Position numbers and translations under genes: made by a program
Shown here: positions 9,194-17,494 of the stretch, piece by piece
Layout of the letters: each line of letters starts with the position of its first letter
Position numbering within the stretch: the stretch's first letter is position 1
Assembly (NCBI GenBank): GCA_017880865.1
Contig: JADGRL010000019.1
Coordinates: 1 to 49,145 of the forward strand
DNA: 49,145 nucleotides
From: Gallionella sp.
Lineage (GTDB): Bacteria > Pseudomonadota > Gammaproteobacteria > Burkholderiales > Gallionellaceae
Reading direction: 5' to 3'
Notes under the pieces: model-generated
Told to the model about the DNA's origin: nothing
The model's database searches: none
The model's input: the letters and a program-made list of their open reading frames with translations, nothing else

Positions 9194-9673
9194 ATGATGA
9201 AATATCACTTTGTTACCCTCTGGTATATCGAAGCGCCGCTCGAAGCGGTTTGCGAGGCCATCTATCATTCTCTGAACTGGCCTCAGTGGTGGCGCAATGT
9301 GGAACGCGTCGAGGACATTGCAATCGGTGATGCTCGGGGTATCGGCAGCGTGCGTCGTTACACCTGGAAGGGACGCTTGCCGTATCGGCTTACCTTCGAT
9401 ATTTGCGTTATCCATGTTGAGCCGCTGGCGGCCATCGAGGGCATCGCCAGCGGGGATGTTGAAGGCAAAGGCCGCTGGTTATTCACCGCCGACGGCACCG
9501 TGACCATCGTGCGCTACGAATGGCAAGTGCGCACCACACCGGTCTGGATGAATCTGCTGGCGCTGTTTGCGCGCCCATTCATCAAATGGAACCATAACGC
9601 CGTCATGCAGCAAGGCGGTGAAGCGCTGGCACACATGCTCAATGCGCGTCTGGTGAAGATCGCGCATTACTGA
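9194..9673 (+). CDS. SRPBCC (polyketide cyclase/START-like) protein
   Basis: A 159-residue SRPBCC-fold protein: an N-terminal strand-helix (YIEAPLEAVCEAIYHSLNWPQWW), a central sheet and a long C-terminal helix (KWNHNAVMQQGGEALAHML). Proteins of this fold enclose a hydrophobic ligand; many are annotated as cyclases or dehydratases without proof. Two adjacent ATG codons (9194, 9197) follow an AGGA-like site; I use the first. It is the last gene of the plus-strand trio and converges on the NO reductase gene. Confidence 0.78.
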   Translation: MMKYHFVTLWYIEAPLEAVCEAIYHSLNWPQWWRNVERVEDIAIGDARGIGSVRRYTWKGRLPYRLTFDICVIHVEPLAAIEGIASGDVEGKGRWLFTADGTVTIVRYEWQVRTTPVWMNLLALFARPFIKWNHNAVMQQGGEALAHMLNARLVKIAHY

Positions 9674-9811
9674 TCATTGCGGTTTGGTTATCGGCTAAGT
9701 GAGCCAGAAGAGAACATACCACTAGCGCTGGCAACGCACGACTCTGCAACAACAAAAGCGGAGAAGTGAAAATGTTCGATTTGGCGGCAATTAACCAGCG
9801 ACATCGGGAAT

Positions 9812-12121
9812 TCAGTCCTTCTGTATAGCAGATTTTTTCGCTGATGTTTGCGTATAGGCACGCATTGCAGCAATCGCGATGGGCACAACACCGCAGATGA
9901 TGAATACCAGATCGCCAGGCATGCGGCTCCACTCCAGCAGCCGCGCCAGATCGCTGCCGGTGTAGGCGAGGCTGCGGGCGTGCCAATAGCCGTTCTCCAG
10001 CACATCGACAAGTTGCAGGATTCCGGCGGGAAATAGGCTCATGACCACCATCATCATCAGGCCGCCGTTGAGTCCCCAGAAACCGACCCGTACATATTTT
10101 TCAAGGTCACGCCAAAGCACCTCATCGACGGTCTGTCGAATGACGAAGACGATAAGGCCGATACCCAGCATGCCGAAGACGCCCATCATCGCGGCATGGC
10201 CGTGGTTGATGGTCAGCAGCGTGCCAGTCTCGAAGTAACTGACGATCGGCAAGTTGATCAGGAAACCGAAAATCCCTGCACCGACGAAGTTCCAGAAGCC
10301 GACCGCCATCAGGAAATAGAATGTCCATTTGTGCGGCACCTGAGTCGTTTCAGATTCCGGTCTGGATAGCCTGACAAAATCCCAGGCGTCGAGTGTGATG
10401 AGCGTGAGCGGCACCACTTCGAGTGCAGAGAATAACGCGCTCAAAGCCATGTTGAAGCTGGTCTGGCCGGTCCAATACCAATGATGCCCGGTGCCGATAA
10501 ACCCGCCGGCGAAATACAGGATGGCATCGAGGTAAATGATGCGCGTCGCCGTGAGGCGCGTGACGGCGCCGAACTGCAGGAAGATGATCGCCACCATGAC
10601 GGTCACGAAGAATTCAAAAAATCCTTCGACCCAGAGGTGGATGATCCAGAAGCGCCACGCGTCAACCACCGAGAAATGGGTCGTTGCGTCGAAGAACATC
10701 GCGGGCAGATAAAACACCGGAATCGCGATTGCAGCGCACAAAAACAGGATGGCGATTTCGTGGCGCTCGGGATCGCGCAACGCCGGGGCAAGCGCGCGAA
10801 CCAGCAGGCCGAACCAGAACAATAGTACTGCTGCGAGCAGCATCTGCCAGGCGCGACCCAGTTCGAGATATTCCCACCCCTGATCTCCGAACCAGAACCA
10901 GAGCCTGGGCAGCAGCTGGCGCATACCCGCCCATTCGCCCAGCAGACTGCCGATGACGACGATTACCAACGCCCAGAATAACGTGTCGATGCCTTTCTTC
11001 TGCCCGGCGGGATCGCCTCTGCCTAGCGCTGCGGCGAGAAAGAGTGCACCCGCGACATAGGCGGTGGCAATCCAGAAAATCGCAAGTTGCAAATGCCAGG
11101 TTCGCAGCAGGTTGCTCGGCAGCCACGTTGCGAGATCGAATCCATAAAATGCGCCGGGATCGGCGCGGTAGTGGGCGACGGCGCCTCCAACCAGACTTTG
11201 CGCCAAAACCAGCAGCGCTGCCAGCGCAAAATATTTCAGAGTCGCGCGCTGCGCCGGGGTCACCCCGGCACTCGGTAGCTTGGGGTGCAGATAGCCGGGT
11301 CTGGATTTCCAGACGAGAAAGTCGAATTTCCCGAAAGCCAGCAGCACTATTGCGGTTCCGCCGAGCAGGAAGATGAGACTCAACGCGCTCCATAGTACGG
11401 CGTCGGCAGTCGGCGTGTTACCTGCCACTGGATCGTAGGGGAAGTTGTTGGTGTAGGAATGCGTTGTGCCGGGCCGATTGGCGACTGACGCCCATGCGGT
11501 CCACGCGACAAAGGCGCTGAGTTGCTTCAGTTCGGCGGGATCGCTGATGGTTCTGACGCTGAGTCCGCCGTTCTTCACCGGATTGGAAAAGTATTGATTC
11601 CACGCGCCGGGCTGTTGCCTGAACCAGTCTGCGTAGGCGAGTTCAACGGACAGGCTCCTATTTTGCGCATCGTAGCGATTCTGCTTCAGCTCAGTCCGCA
11701 CCTCCGCTTCGACCATGGCGCGTTGCACGAGGGGCAAGCTGTCGAGCGGGCGGCCGAAGCGCTGCTGAGCGATGTTCGTCGCGTCATGCAGCGCCAGAGT
11801 GTGCAGATATTCGGCCGAAAAATCGGGACCGAGCAAAGCGCCATGGCCCCAGATCGTCCCGTTATCCATCAGGCCGTATTTGAGAAATACCTGCTGGCCA
11901 TCGCGAATATCTGCGCCGGTGTACACGACCGACCCGTCATGGCTCGTCACCTTGTCGGGGATGGGCGGCGCTTCGTGATAGGCCTTGAATGTCAGCAGAA
12001 TGAGAACTGAGAAACCGAGTGCCATGGTGACAAGGCTGGCACGCCGCCACCACGGCGACAACGTTTCGGTGGCATGGCATTCAAGTATTGAGGTTGCTAC
12101 CGCAGCGATTTCATTCGTCAT
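9812..12121 (-). CDS. norZ: quinol-dependent nitric oxide reductase, single subunit (qNor)
   Basis: A 769-residue heme-copper-family membrane enzyme reducing two NO to N2O with quinol electrons. The N-terminal ~215 residues form the NorC-like periplasmic domain fused to the 12-helix NorB part. Visible ligands are WHLQLA (~342), HLWVEG with the FeB His and Glu (~495-500), GTGHHWYWTG (His pair ~546) and INHGHAAMMG (~638). No CXXCH is present, as expected for the quinol type. Retention of HLWVEG argues against the NO dismutase variant, where I recall these positions being substituted. It stands alone, without nor accessory genes beside it, fitting NO detoxification or partial denitrification. 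It converges with the SRPBCC gene. Confidence 0.93.
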   Translation of the reverse strand: MTNEIAAVATSILECHATETLSPWWRRASLVTMALGFSVLILLTFKAYHEAPPIPDKVTSHDGSVVYTGADIRDGQQVFLKYGLMDNGTIWGHGALLGPDFSAEYLHTLALHDATNIAQQRFGRPLDSLPLVQRAMVEAEVRTELKQNRYDAQNRSLSVELAYADWFRQQPGAWNQYFSNPVKNGGLSVRTISDPAELKQLSAFVAWTAWASVANRPGTTHSYTNNFPYDPVAGNTPTADAVLWSALSLIFLLGGTAIVLLAFGKFDFLVWKSRPGYLHPKLPSAGVTPAQRATLKYFALAALLVLAQSLVGGAVAHYRADPGAFYGFDLATWLPSNLLRTWHLQLAIFWIATAYVAGALFLAAALGRGDPAGQKKGIDTLFWALVIVVIGSLLGEWAGMRQLLPRLWFWFGDQGWEYLELGRAWQMLLAAVLLFWFGLLVRALAPALRDPERHEIAILFLCAAIAIPVFYLPAMFFDATTHFSVVDAWRFWIIHLWVEGFFEFFVTVMVAIIFLQFGAVTRLTATRIIYLDAILYFAGGFIGTGHHWYWTGQTSFNMALSALFSALEVVPLTLITLDAWDFVRLSRPESETTQVPHKWTFYFLMAVGFWNFVGAGIFGFLINLPIVSYFETGTLLTINHGHAAMMGVFGMLGIGLIVFVIRQTVDEVLWRDLEKYVRVGFWGLNGGLMMMVVMSLFPAGILQLVDVLENGYWHARSLAYTGSDLARLLEWSRMPGDLVFIICGVVPIAIAAMRAYTQTSAKKSAIQKD

Positions 12122-12556
12122 ATTTGTTGAACTTAGAGTTGATAAAGCCGAATAGAGTCCTTCAAATATGAACGGTTGATTCAGGAATAAAGCTCAACTT
12201 TTAGTGATGCTAGAGCAGAATTAAATGCACTACTGTACGGTAACGAACACAACAAGGCTTGGTACGACAGGTGGCAAGCAAATCTGACTGCCTATATAAA
12301 AGCGGTCGTTTAAACTTATCACTCGCATTAATTAATTAGGCTCACCCGATAGCTGACGCTAGCGACATGCGGTGCCCGACACAACTGAGACGTGCATTCA
12401 GTTACCCAAATATGTCATAACTATGTACGCCAGCACACAGAATAAATCTAGATAATTCCCTACCCTCGCGTGGCGCTAACCAGTACCTTGTTTGGTCGTC
12501 GCTAAGTTACTGAATTGCAATTCCATCAATCGTGTTTCTTACAAAAGAGGTTTGAT
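12122..12556. other. 435-base intergenic region upstream of norZ and the CsbD-HiPIP gene
   Basis: Divergent intergenic region that must contain the promoters of norZ (leftward) and of the CsbD-HiPIP gene (rightward). A short plus frame ending at about 12310 reads like the C-terminus of a protein but is closed by a stop just upstream and has no start; it may be a gene remnant. I could not find a clean FNR or NsrR palindrome by eye. Confidence 0.4.
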
Positions 12557-12991
12557 ATGAACTGGACAATCATTGAAGACAACTGGAAACAGTTTAAGGG
12601 CAAAATGAAATCACGGTGGGACAAGCTCACCAACAATCACATCGGGTCAGCGGGGAAAATCGAGAAAGCATCACCTGAAAAAGAGTGCCTGATGCAAGAA
12701 AACCCCCTGTCCCGCAGAGCTGTACTTCGCGGAGCGCTGGCAGTTACATGCAGTCTGTTGCTTCCGATCACCCTGCTCAGTTCTCCGGCAGCCGCTGCAG
12801 ATGACGCCACAAAGAAGCATAAGGCAGCCAAAAAAGTGCCTAAAGCAAGCGTTAAATATCAATATAAGCCAAATGGCAGTGAGAGGTGTGGCACCTGCAT
12901 AAACTTCATTGCAGCATCGAAAACATGCAAGCGTGTTGCAGGGCCAATCGACCCCAATGGCTGGTGCATTTTGTGGGGCAAGCCGGCCTGA
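12557..12991 (+). CDS. CsbD-like N-terminus fused in frame to a Tat-exported high-potential iron-sulfur protein
   Basis: One open frame of 144 residues. The first ~34 (MNWTIIEDNWKQFKGK...WDKLTNNHI) match the start of CsbD stress proteins. From residue 46 (ATG at 12692) comes a complete HiPIP: twin-arginine signal SRRAVLRG with hydrophobic core ending SSPAAA, then the four cluster Cys in CGTC, KTCK and GWCILW. HiPIPs carry single electrons in the periplasm, for example to reaction centres or terminal oxidases. An AGAGG site precedes 12557, and an AAAGAG-like site precedes the internal ATG, so both a fused and a separate 99-residue HiPIP could be made. The internal start is needed for a normal Tat signal. 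Confidence 0.72.
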   Translation: MNWTIIEDNWKQFKGKMKSRWDKLTNNHIGSAGKIEKASPEKECLMQENPLSRRAVLRGALAVTCSLLLPITLLSSPAAAADDATKKHKAAKKVPKASVKYQYKPNGSERCGTCINFIAASKTCKRVAGPIDPNGWCILWGKPA

Positions 12992-13089
12992 GTCGTCTCT
13001 TCATCACAATAGTGTCTTTTGCCTTGGACGTTTTCGTACCGCACATTACACATTAGTCGTCGTGTTCATTTTAATTTAAGAAGGATGCC

Positions 13090-13110
13090 ATGAAACAGGA
13101 CGGATTCAAG
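13090..13110 (+). pseudogene. 5' end of an unknown gene cut by the IS30-family element
   Basis: An AAGG site five bases before ATG at 13090 begins a frame MKQDGFK that runs straight into the left inverted repeat at 13111. The rest of the gene is not recognisable beyond the element, although a plus frame continues after 14221 (IERALILARCSARHG...). The original product is unknown. Confidence 0.35.
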
Positions 13111-14221
13111 AACCAACCGCAACGGTTAATGTTTAGTAGCGGTTTTAGCGCGTTCCATATTGAGCAGGAGCTTGCTGTAAACCTCTACCGGCGATCGAAA
13201 CCCGAGTGACTTCCTCGGGCGCGTATTTAAACTCCATGCAATCTCATCCAGTTGCTCTTGCGTGTAAACCGACAGGTCCGCTCCCTTTGGCAAATACTGG
13301 CGTAGCAATCCGTTGGTGTTCTCGTTCAATCCGCGCTGCCACGGGCTGTGCGGGTCGCAGAAATAAACCGCCACGCCGGTTCGCTCGGTCAGCTGCGCGT
13401 GTTTACTCATCCGGGTGCCCGGCCAAATGTTTTTCGGCTCTCGCCCCTGGTCGTAGGTGAATGTTTTGCGTAACTCGGGGGTATTGCACTGAGCGCTTCA
13501 CTGAAGCCGTCTAGCGCTGATTGCGCCGTGCCATCGGGCATCTTGGCCAACACGACCATCAACGTAGTGCGTTCGACCAGTGTGCCGATTGAAGACCGAT
13601 TCATCGCGCCTTTGATCATATCGGCTTCCCAATGCCCCGGGATCAAGCGATCCGCCACTTCCGGCGGGCGCAGGTGAATGCTCTGCATTTCCGCTATGTG
13701 TCCGCGCCCATCCGGGGCCCGGGTCTTGGAGCGGCGTTTGTCTCGGCTCCAGCGCAAGCAGGCAACCAATTCACGGCGCAGTTCACCACGCGGCATGGCG
13801 TAAAGCGTGTGGTAAATCGTTTCGTGGCTCACGCGTTGTGTAGGCTGGTCTGGGTGCATGCGCTTAAATGTGCCTGCAATTTGCTCGGGCGACCATTTCT
13901 TCTTGAGATACGCCTTCACAACGTCAAATAGCGGATTGCCGACCACGAACTTCAATGCCTGGCGGGGCTTTAATCTCAGCCGACTGGCTTGTTCGCCAGC
14001 CATGGATGCAACGTAGCCAGACTCTGACCCCATGCCCCGCTCAAGCTCTCGTGAAATGGTACTGGCTGAGCGTTTCAAGAATCGCCCCATTTCCCGCAGC
14101 CCACTTCCTTCTCGTCGCATCAGCATAATCGTCGCTCGTTCTTCAGCACTCAACTGCTTGTAAAGCTTTTCTGGTTTTTCCATCCCAACACCTTAGCCTC
14201 TCCTAGGTGTTGCGGTTGGTT
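13111..14221 (-). mobile_element. IS30-family insertion sequence
   Basis: About 1.1 kb bounded by a perfect 13-base inverted repeat AACCAACCGCAAC (13111-13123 and its complement 14209-14221). Four further bases outside (TCAA) also match on both sides with one difference between, so the true ends may be a few bases further out. It encodes one transposase on the minus strand, interrupted by a frameshift. Target duplication was not resolved. Confidence 0.8.
13126..14183 (-). pseudogene. IS30-family transposase, frameshifted
   Basis: The 5' part (14183 to ~13480) encodes an N-terminal HTH (SAEERATIMLMRREGSG), the region SPEQIAGTFKRMHP and the first catalytic Asp in GHWEADMIKG. The 3' part (to 13126) encodes SPWQRGLNENTNGLLRQYL with the catalytic Glu and the usual NTRPRKSLGF tail. 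The frames differ by one: at a run of five C the sequence changes phase, and adding one base restores ...AIPPELRKTFTYDQGRE, which carries the second Asp. In the restored frame about nine extra codons (PKNIWPGTR) sit before MSKHAQL compared with IS30 transposases I remember. The element is probably inactive unless the C-run slips. Confidence 0.85.
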
Positions 14222-14371
14222 ATTGAGCGCGCCCTGATACTGGCCAGGTGCAGTGCCCGACACGGAGTTGCACTTTATGTCCCGCATAATTACGCACTAA
14301 AGCCGACATTGACGAAAAACATTTGCATAGCAGCAAATCTGACGACGAATTCTCTCGCAATCAAACGAGGA
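14222..14371. other. short region between the IS30 element and the M23 peptidase gene
   Basis: A plus frame runs through here (IERALILARCSARHG...) that could be the tail of whatever the element interrupted. It includes GTGCCCGACAC, which also occurs at about 12371. No gene can be supported. Confidence 0.3.
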
Positions 14372-15250
14372 TCAATCATTGGATATACTTCCTTGGTGCA
14401 GATGTTTTGCAGAAATGAATAATTCAGGATCGACCATTACACCGTTAAGTACAACACTCCAGTGTAGATGCGGGCCGGTGGCGCGCCCCGTTTGTCCAGA
14501 AAGCCCAAGTAGCTGACCTTTACTTACAGCTTCTCCGGTTTGCACGTCGATCCGCTCAAGGTGGCAGTACATGGTAATGAGCCCGTTACCATGGTCGACA
14601 AAAATCGTTTTTCCGTTGAAAAAATAATCATCGACCGCCAGCACCCGGCCTCGTGCGCTCGCCTTGACCGGTGTTCCGGCAGCGATAGCCACATCGAGGC
14701 CTGCATGGGGAGAGCGCGGCTCTCCGTTGAAGAATCGACGCAGACCGAAGCGCCCGGCCAGCCGCCCTTTAGCGGGAATGATAAAAGCCAGATCGGTATC
14801 CTGTGCCGCGCGCCAGTGGTGTTCCAGGCTATGGATGATAGTAATCTCACGGTCAGCGCGAGCCTCGTCGGCGGCCGATAGTTGAACCTTGCTCTTATCT
14901 TTAAGTGTGAGGTGCTGCTGGAGGTAATTCTTTGGCTTTACCAGGAAACCAAGCGCTTTCGTTTCGCCGCCAACGTTAACGCGCAGCTCATGCGGGCCCG
15001 GCGTCATATCAAGCGACAGACCGACTACCGCGTACCATTGATTGTGATCGAATGTAATGAGAACAGGCTGATCACCAAACCATGCTTGCGGCTTATTGTC
15101 GCCAGTTAAAGCGCTGCCCAGCGGAACAATCGCAATGCCGCCGGGTACACTGGAAGACTGGGGGAGACTTGCATGTGCGAGCCCAGGAAAGGTAAAGGTA
15201 AAGGCAAAAGCCAAAACAAACGGGATAAATCGGAAGCAGATGCGGTTCAT
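14372..15250 (-). CDS. M23-family peptidoglycan endopeptidase, exported
   Basis: A 292-residue protein with a signal peptide (FIPFVLAFAFTFTF...LAHA). A middle beta-rich domain precedes a LytM/M23 domain with zinc ligands HAGLD and HLHW near the C-terminus plus the usual GRFGLRR entry. Such enzymes cut peptide cross-links in murein. The frame stays open far upstream; an ATG at 15319 overlaps the preceding amidase gene by 11 bases, but the start at 15250 puts the signal peptide at the N-terminus, so I prefer it. It lies directly downstream of the amidase gene on the same strand, suggesting joint expression. Confidence 0.83.
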   Translation of the reverse strand: MNRICFRFIPFVLAFAFTFTFPGLAHASLPQSSSVPGGIAIVPLGSALTGDNKPQAWFGDQPVLITFDHNQWYAVVGLSLDMTPGPHELRVNVGGETKALGFLVKPKNYLQQHLTLKDKSKVQLSAADEARADREITIIHSLEHHWRAAQDTDLAFIIPAKGRLAGRFGLRRFFNGEPRSPHAGLDVAIAAGTPVKASARGRVLAVDDYFFNGKTIFVDHGNGLITMYCHLERIDVQTGEAVSKGQLLGLSGQTGRATGPHLHWSVVLNGVMVDPELFISAKHLHQGSISND

Positions 15251-15308
15251 GATGGCAATGAGCGTATGCACAGACCGCAGACCATAGCACGTCGGCTGGA
15301 GCGAAGGG

Positions 15309-15932
15309 TCATGCGCCATGTTTTTTCTTTTGGGGTTGAAACACCCGATCCAGAATCGATGCAAACGGGAATGCGACGCCGGGATCCACCTTGCGCCGCT
15401 GCGTTTTGTCGCAATACAGCAGCGCGTGGTCGAGATCGGAGTGACGCTTGATGCCATCGCGCTTGATGCCACGTCGCTGCTTGATGTCGCGGAGCAACTT
15501 CACCAGCGATGCCAGTTGCGCTTCGGGAAAGGGGTCGAGCCCGTCACCATCGTTAATGAGCTCGATGGCGATGGAGCGACCGCTGAAATGAAAAACGTGA
15601 TTTGCCACCTCGTCTTCGGGCACGCTGGCGCGCAACGTCCCATCCCGGTCAATCATGTAGTGGATGCCGAGTTTTGGATCCGCTTCTATATTCCGCATGT
15701 TTTCTTCGAGGGTGCCGGCTCCTACCCAAATGGGCTTGCCTGTCCTGACATCACAGGTGGGGCCACCCGTCGAATGGATTACGACCATGTCAATGACTTG
15801 CGTACGAACGAAGCCAATGCGACGCGCCTCGGCATCACTGACTGGAACGGTGAGCGCCGTCAGAACTAGCCCGATCACGGCCGATATTCTCCTTATATTG
15901 AGGACTACGCGACTCTCAGTAACTATGGACAT
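15309..15932 (-). CDS. N-acetylmuramoyl-L-alanine amidase (Amidase_2), exported
   Basis: A 207-residue protein with an N-terminal signal segment (ISAVIGLVLTALTVPVSDAEA). The amidase_2 domain shows the zinc-binding VIHSTGG (~52), IHYMIDRDG (~91), the SIAIELIN strand, RHSDLDH (~163) and the VDPG motif before the C-terminus. It would cleave the MurNAc-L-Ala bond in the periplasm, like AmpD/AmiD. The product needs no C-terminal anchor. It pairs with the downstream M23 endopeptidase, so the two remove stem peptides and cross-links together; a recycling or septum role is inference. Confidence 0.82.
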   Translation of the reverse strand: MSIVTESRVVLNIRRISAVIGLVLTALTVPVSDAEARRIGFVRTQVIDMVVIHSTGGPTCDVRTGKPIWVGAGTLEENMRNIEADPKLGIHYMIDRDGTLRASVPEDEVANHVFHFSGRSIAIELINDGDGLDPFPEAQLASLVKLLRDIKQRRGIKRDGIKRHSDLDHALLYCDKTQRRKVDPGVAFPFASILDRVFQPQKKKHGA

Positions 15933-15940
15933 TCTGTGGC

Positions 15941-15998
15941 GTCTGACGCTTGAATTAAGGGGCGCGCTTTAGCGCGTCCCGAATATAAATGGAGTTCC
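15941..15998. other. diverged attC-like half site
   Basis: GTCTGACG at 15941 followed by TTAAGGGGCGCGC-TTTA-GCGCGTCCC (hairpin 15959-15980) aligns closely with the left core and hairpin of the attC at 47992-48054. The right core (expected GTTRRRY) is not conserved (AGTTCCC). This is a possible remnant of an integron recombination site, upstream of the amidase gene. Confidence 0.4.
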
Positions 15999-16084
15999 CT
16001 AATTCGTAGAGTGGCTAAACCGTAAAGCATCAAATGTGCCAAGATTGAGTTTTCTAACAATCTAAAAACGAAGGGGAAGTCCAC

Positions 16085-16412
16085 ATGAATATTACGACCG
16101 TTGGCATTGATCTCGCAAAAGATGTTATCACGGTATACGCGCAGGATACGCAAGGGCAATGCGTCCTGTCGCGCAATTTCAAATTAAAAGAACTGGCCGA
16201 ATGCTGGTGCAACTGCCCGATCGCTGCCTGATCGGCATGGAAGCGAGCACCATCACTGGGCGTAGCGCATGCAGGCCATGAGCTTGCAACCGCGTCTGAT
16301 GGCCGCAGAATTCGTGCAAGCCTTCCGCAAAAGCAAGTCTGCCAAAAACGATCACGGCGAAGCCATCGCCGTTCGCCAACACACGATGCGCTTTGTTTCG
16401 CTTAGCGACCAT
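16085..16412 (+). pseudogene. IS110-family transposase remnant
   Basis: Starts as a typical IS110 transposase (MNITTVGIDLAKDVITVYAQD) with the first DEDD Asp in GIDLAKD. The frame breaks after about 45 codons; PDRCLIGMEAS with the expected Glu follows in another frame, and further on MAAEFVQAFRKSKSAKNDHGEAIAV resembles the conserved K-S/K-ND-AEA block. It ends near 16412 by running into the deacetylase gene on the other strand. Multiple frameshifts and loss of the C-terminal half make it non-functional. Confidence 0.8.
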
Positions 16413-17166
16413 CCCGCAGCTTCGATTTCTTATCATTTTTTTCGGGCACCTCCCTGAGATCGACTTGATCCAAACGGACGAAGACGAATCCGGCTTTGAG
16501 CAGGCAAGTTAATCCGACAGCAAGCCCCTCAGCCGAATCAGACGAAGGTTTGTTCATGTGGGCAATGATGACATCACCTGCTTTGATGTGTGCCAGTCTT
16601 TTCTCAATGGTGATTTTTTTCGAAGTGGCCCCGCTATCTGCATTCACCGAGAAGCCCGCGATCTTGTAGCCCAACTTGCCGATCTCTTCAATTGACTGAG
16701 TATCGTATTCGGCAGTGGCATCCCTGTACCAATGTGGTGCAACACCGGTGGCTTCTTCAACGGCACGTGCGCCCTCTAACACTTCGCGCCGGAGGTGGAT
16801 GATGTCCTGTTCTCCTGGAATACCATAGACCTTCATGCCTCTACCTATGACTGCGGGGATATGCTTTTCGCCATGATCCTCGACATCGAACAAGTCAAGG
16901 TGTGCCTTAATAACTGAGAGACCGAACGGATTCTTATCCAGCCATTTTTTGGTCGCAAAGATCGTTGCCGGGATCTGATTGCGGATTAGAAACTCGATGA
17001 GGTCCTCATCGTATTTTCCGGAGCAAGCATCGAGGGTCAGGGCAATCCTGTTGCTAGATTCAGATTGAGGAACCAACTGGTCATGAATTTCGATAGGGTG
17101 CTGTTCAGCCGCAACTGATAAAGGCGCTAACGTCATTGACAGAATAATAAAAATTAGTAATTTCAT
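16402..17166 (-). CDS. exported polysaccharide deacetylase (NodB-like)
   Basis: A 254-residue protein with a signal peptide (LLIFIILSMTLAPLSVAAE). The NodB domain starts at IALTLDACSGKYD (~42), where the Asp of the usual TFDD motif appears as LDAC, and the metal-binding HTxxH motif is changed to EDHGEKH (~97). HWYRDATAEYD and GDVIIAHMNKPSS cover later motifs. The atypical motifs point to a divergent subgroup whose substrate may not be chitin-like. The last residues (KSKLRDGR) overlap the IS110 remnant by about 11 bases, so the present C-terminus may be partly derived from the insertion. Confidence 0.8.
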   Translation of the reverse strand: MKLLIFIILSMTLAPLSVAAEQHPIEIHDQLVPQSESSNRIALTLDACSGKYDEDLIEFLIRNQIPATIFATKKWLDKNPFGLSVIKAHLDLFDVEDHGEKHIPAVIGRGMKVYGIPGEQDIIHLRREVLEGARAVEEATGVAPHWYRDATAEYDTQSIEEIGKLGYKIAGFSVNADSGATSKKITIEKRLAHIKAGDVIIAHMNKPSSDSAEGLAVGLTCLLKAGFVFVRLDQVDLREVPEKNDKKSKLRDGR

Positions 17167-17324
17167 TGGAAGTTGTGCTCTATAAATATTGCATTGATTG
17201 GATGAAATCAGGTACCCTGGATCGGTCAGGCTGCACCTCCCGCATCGCCAACAAATCGCAGATATTAATTATCTGCATCGCGCATAATTTCTGCGTATGT
17301 CGAACTGGAAATACCAGCGCTTTT

Positions 17325-17493
17325 AGCTCTGCATAGCCATTCGGCTAATGAAACTACTAGCCATTCCACTAGGTTGTCAAAGAATAACAACCAAGTGGCT
17401 GGTTATAAGTCAGCAAGCTTCCAAGTGATTGGTTATGGTTAGCTCTGCATAGCCAATCCACTAAGTCACCAAACAACGGTGACCAAGTGGCTG
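17325..17493. repeat. tandem imperfect hairpins (REP-like)
   Basis: AGCTCTGCATAGCCA occurs at 17325-17339 and 17441-17455, and CCAAGTGGCTGGTTA at 17391 and 17480. Hairpin 1 (17361-17402) and hairpin 2 (17453-17493) share the outer stem CCA/TGG plus CCACT/AGTGG. The inner stem is GGTTGT/ACAACC in one and GTCACC/GGTGAC in the other, so every inner pair is kept although the bases differ. A third partial copy (CCAAGTGATTGG) lies between. It fills most of the 328-base gap after the OYE-type gene. Confidence 0.7.
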
Positions 17494-17494
17494 G

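Noticed and set aside
9812-12121. Nitric oxide dismutase instead of NO reductase
   Set aside because: The FeB ligands HLWVEG and the His pair GTGHHWYWTG are canonical for qNor.
12371-14270. GTGCCCGACAC at both 12371 and ~14250 as ends of a larger mobile element
   Set aside because: Only 11 bases match exactly, in the same orientation, with no matching flanks; too weak to define element ends.
17325-17493. attC sites or a CRISPR array
   Set aside because: No RYYYAAC/GTTRRRY core pair flanks the hairpins, and the repeats are too few and irregular for CRISPR.
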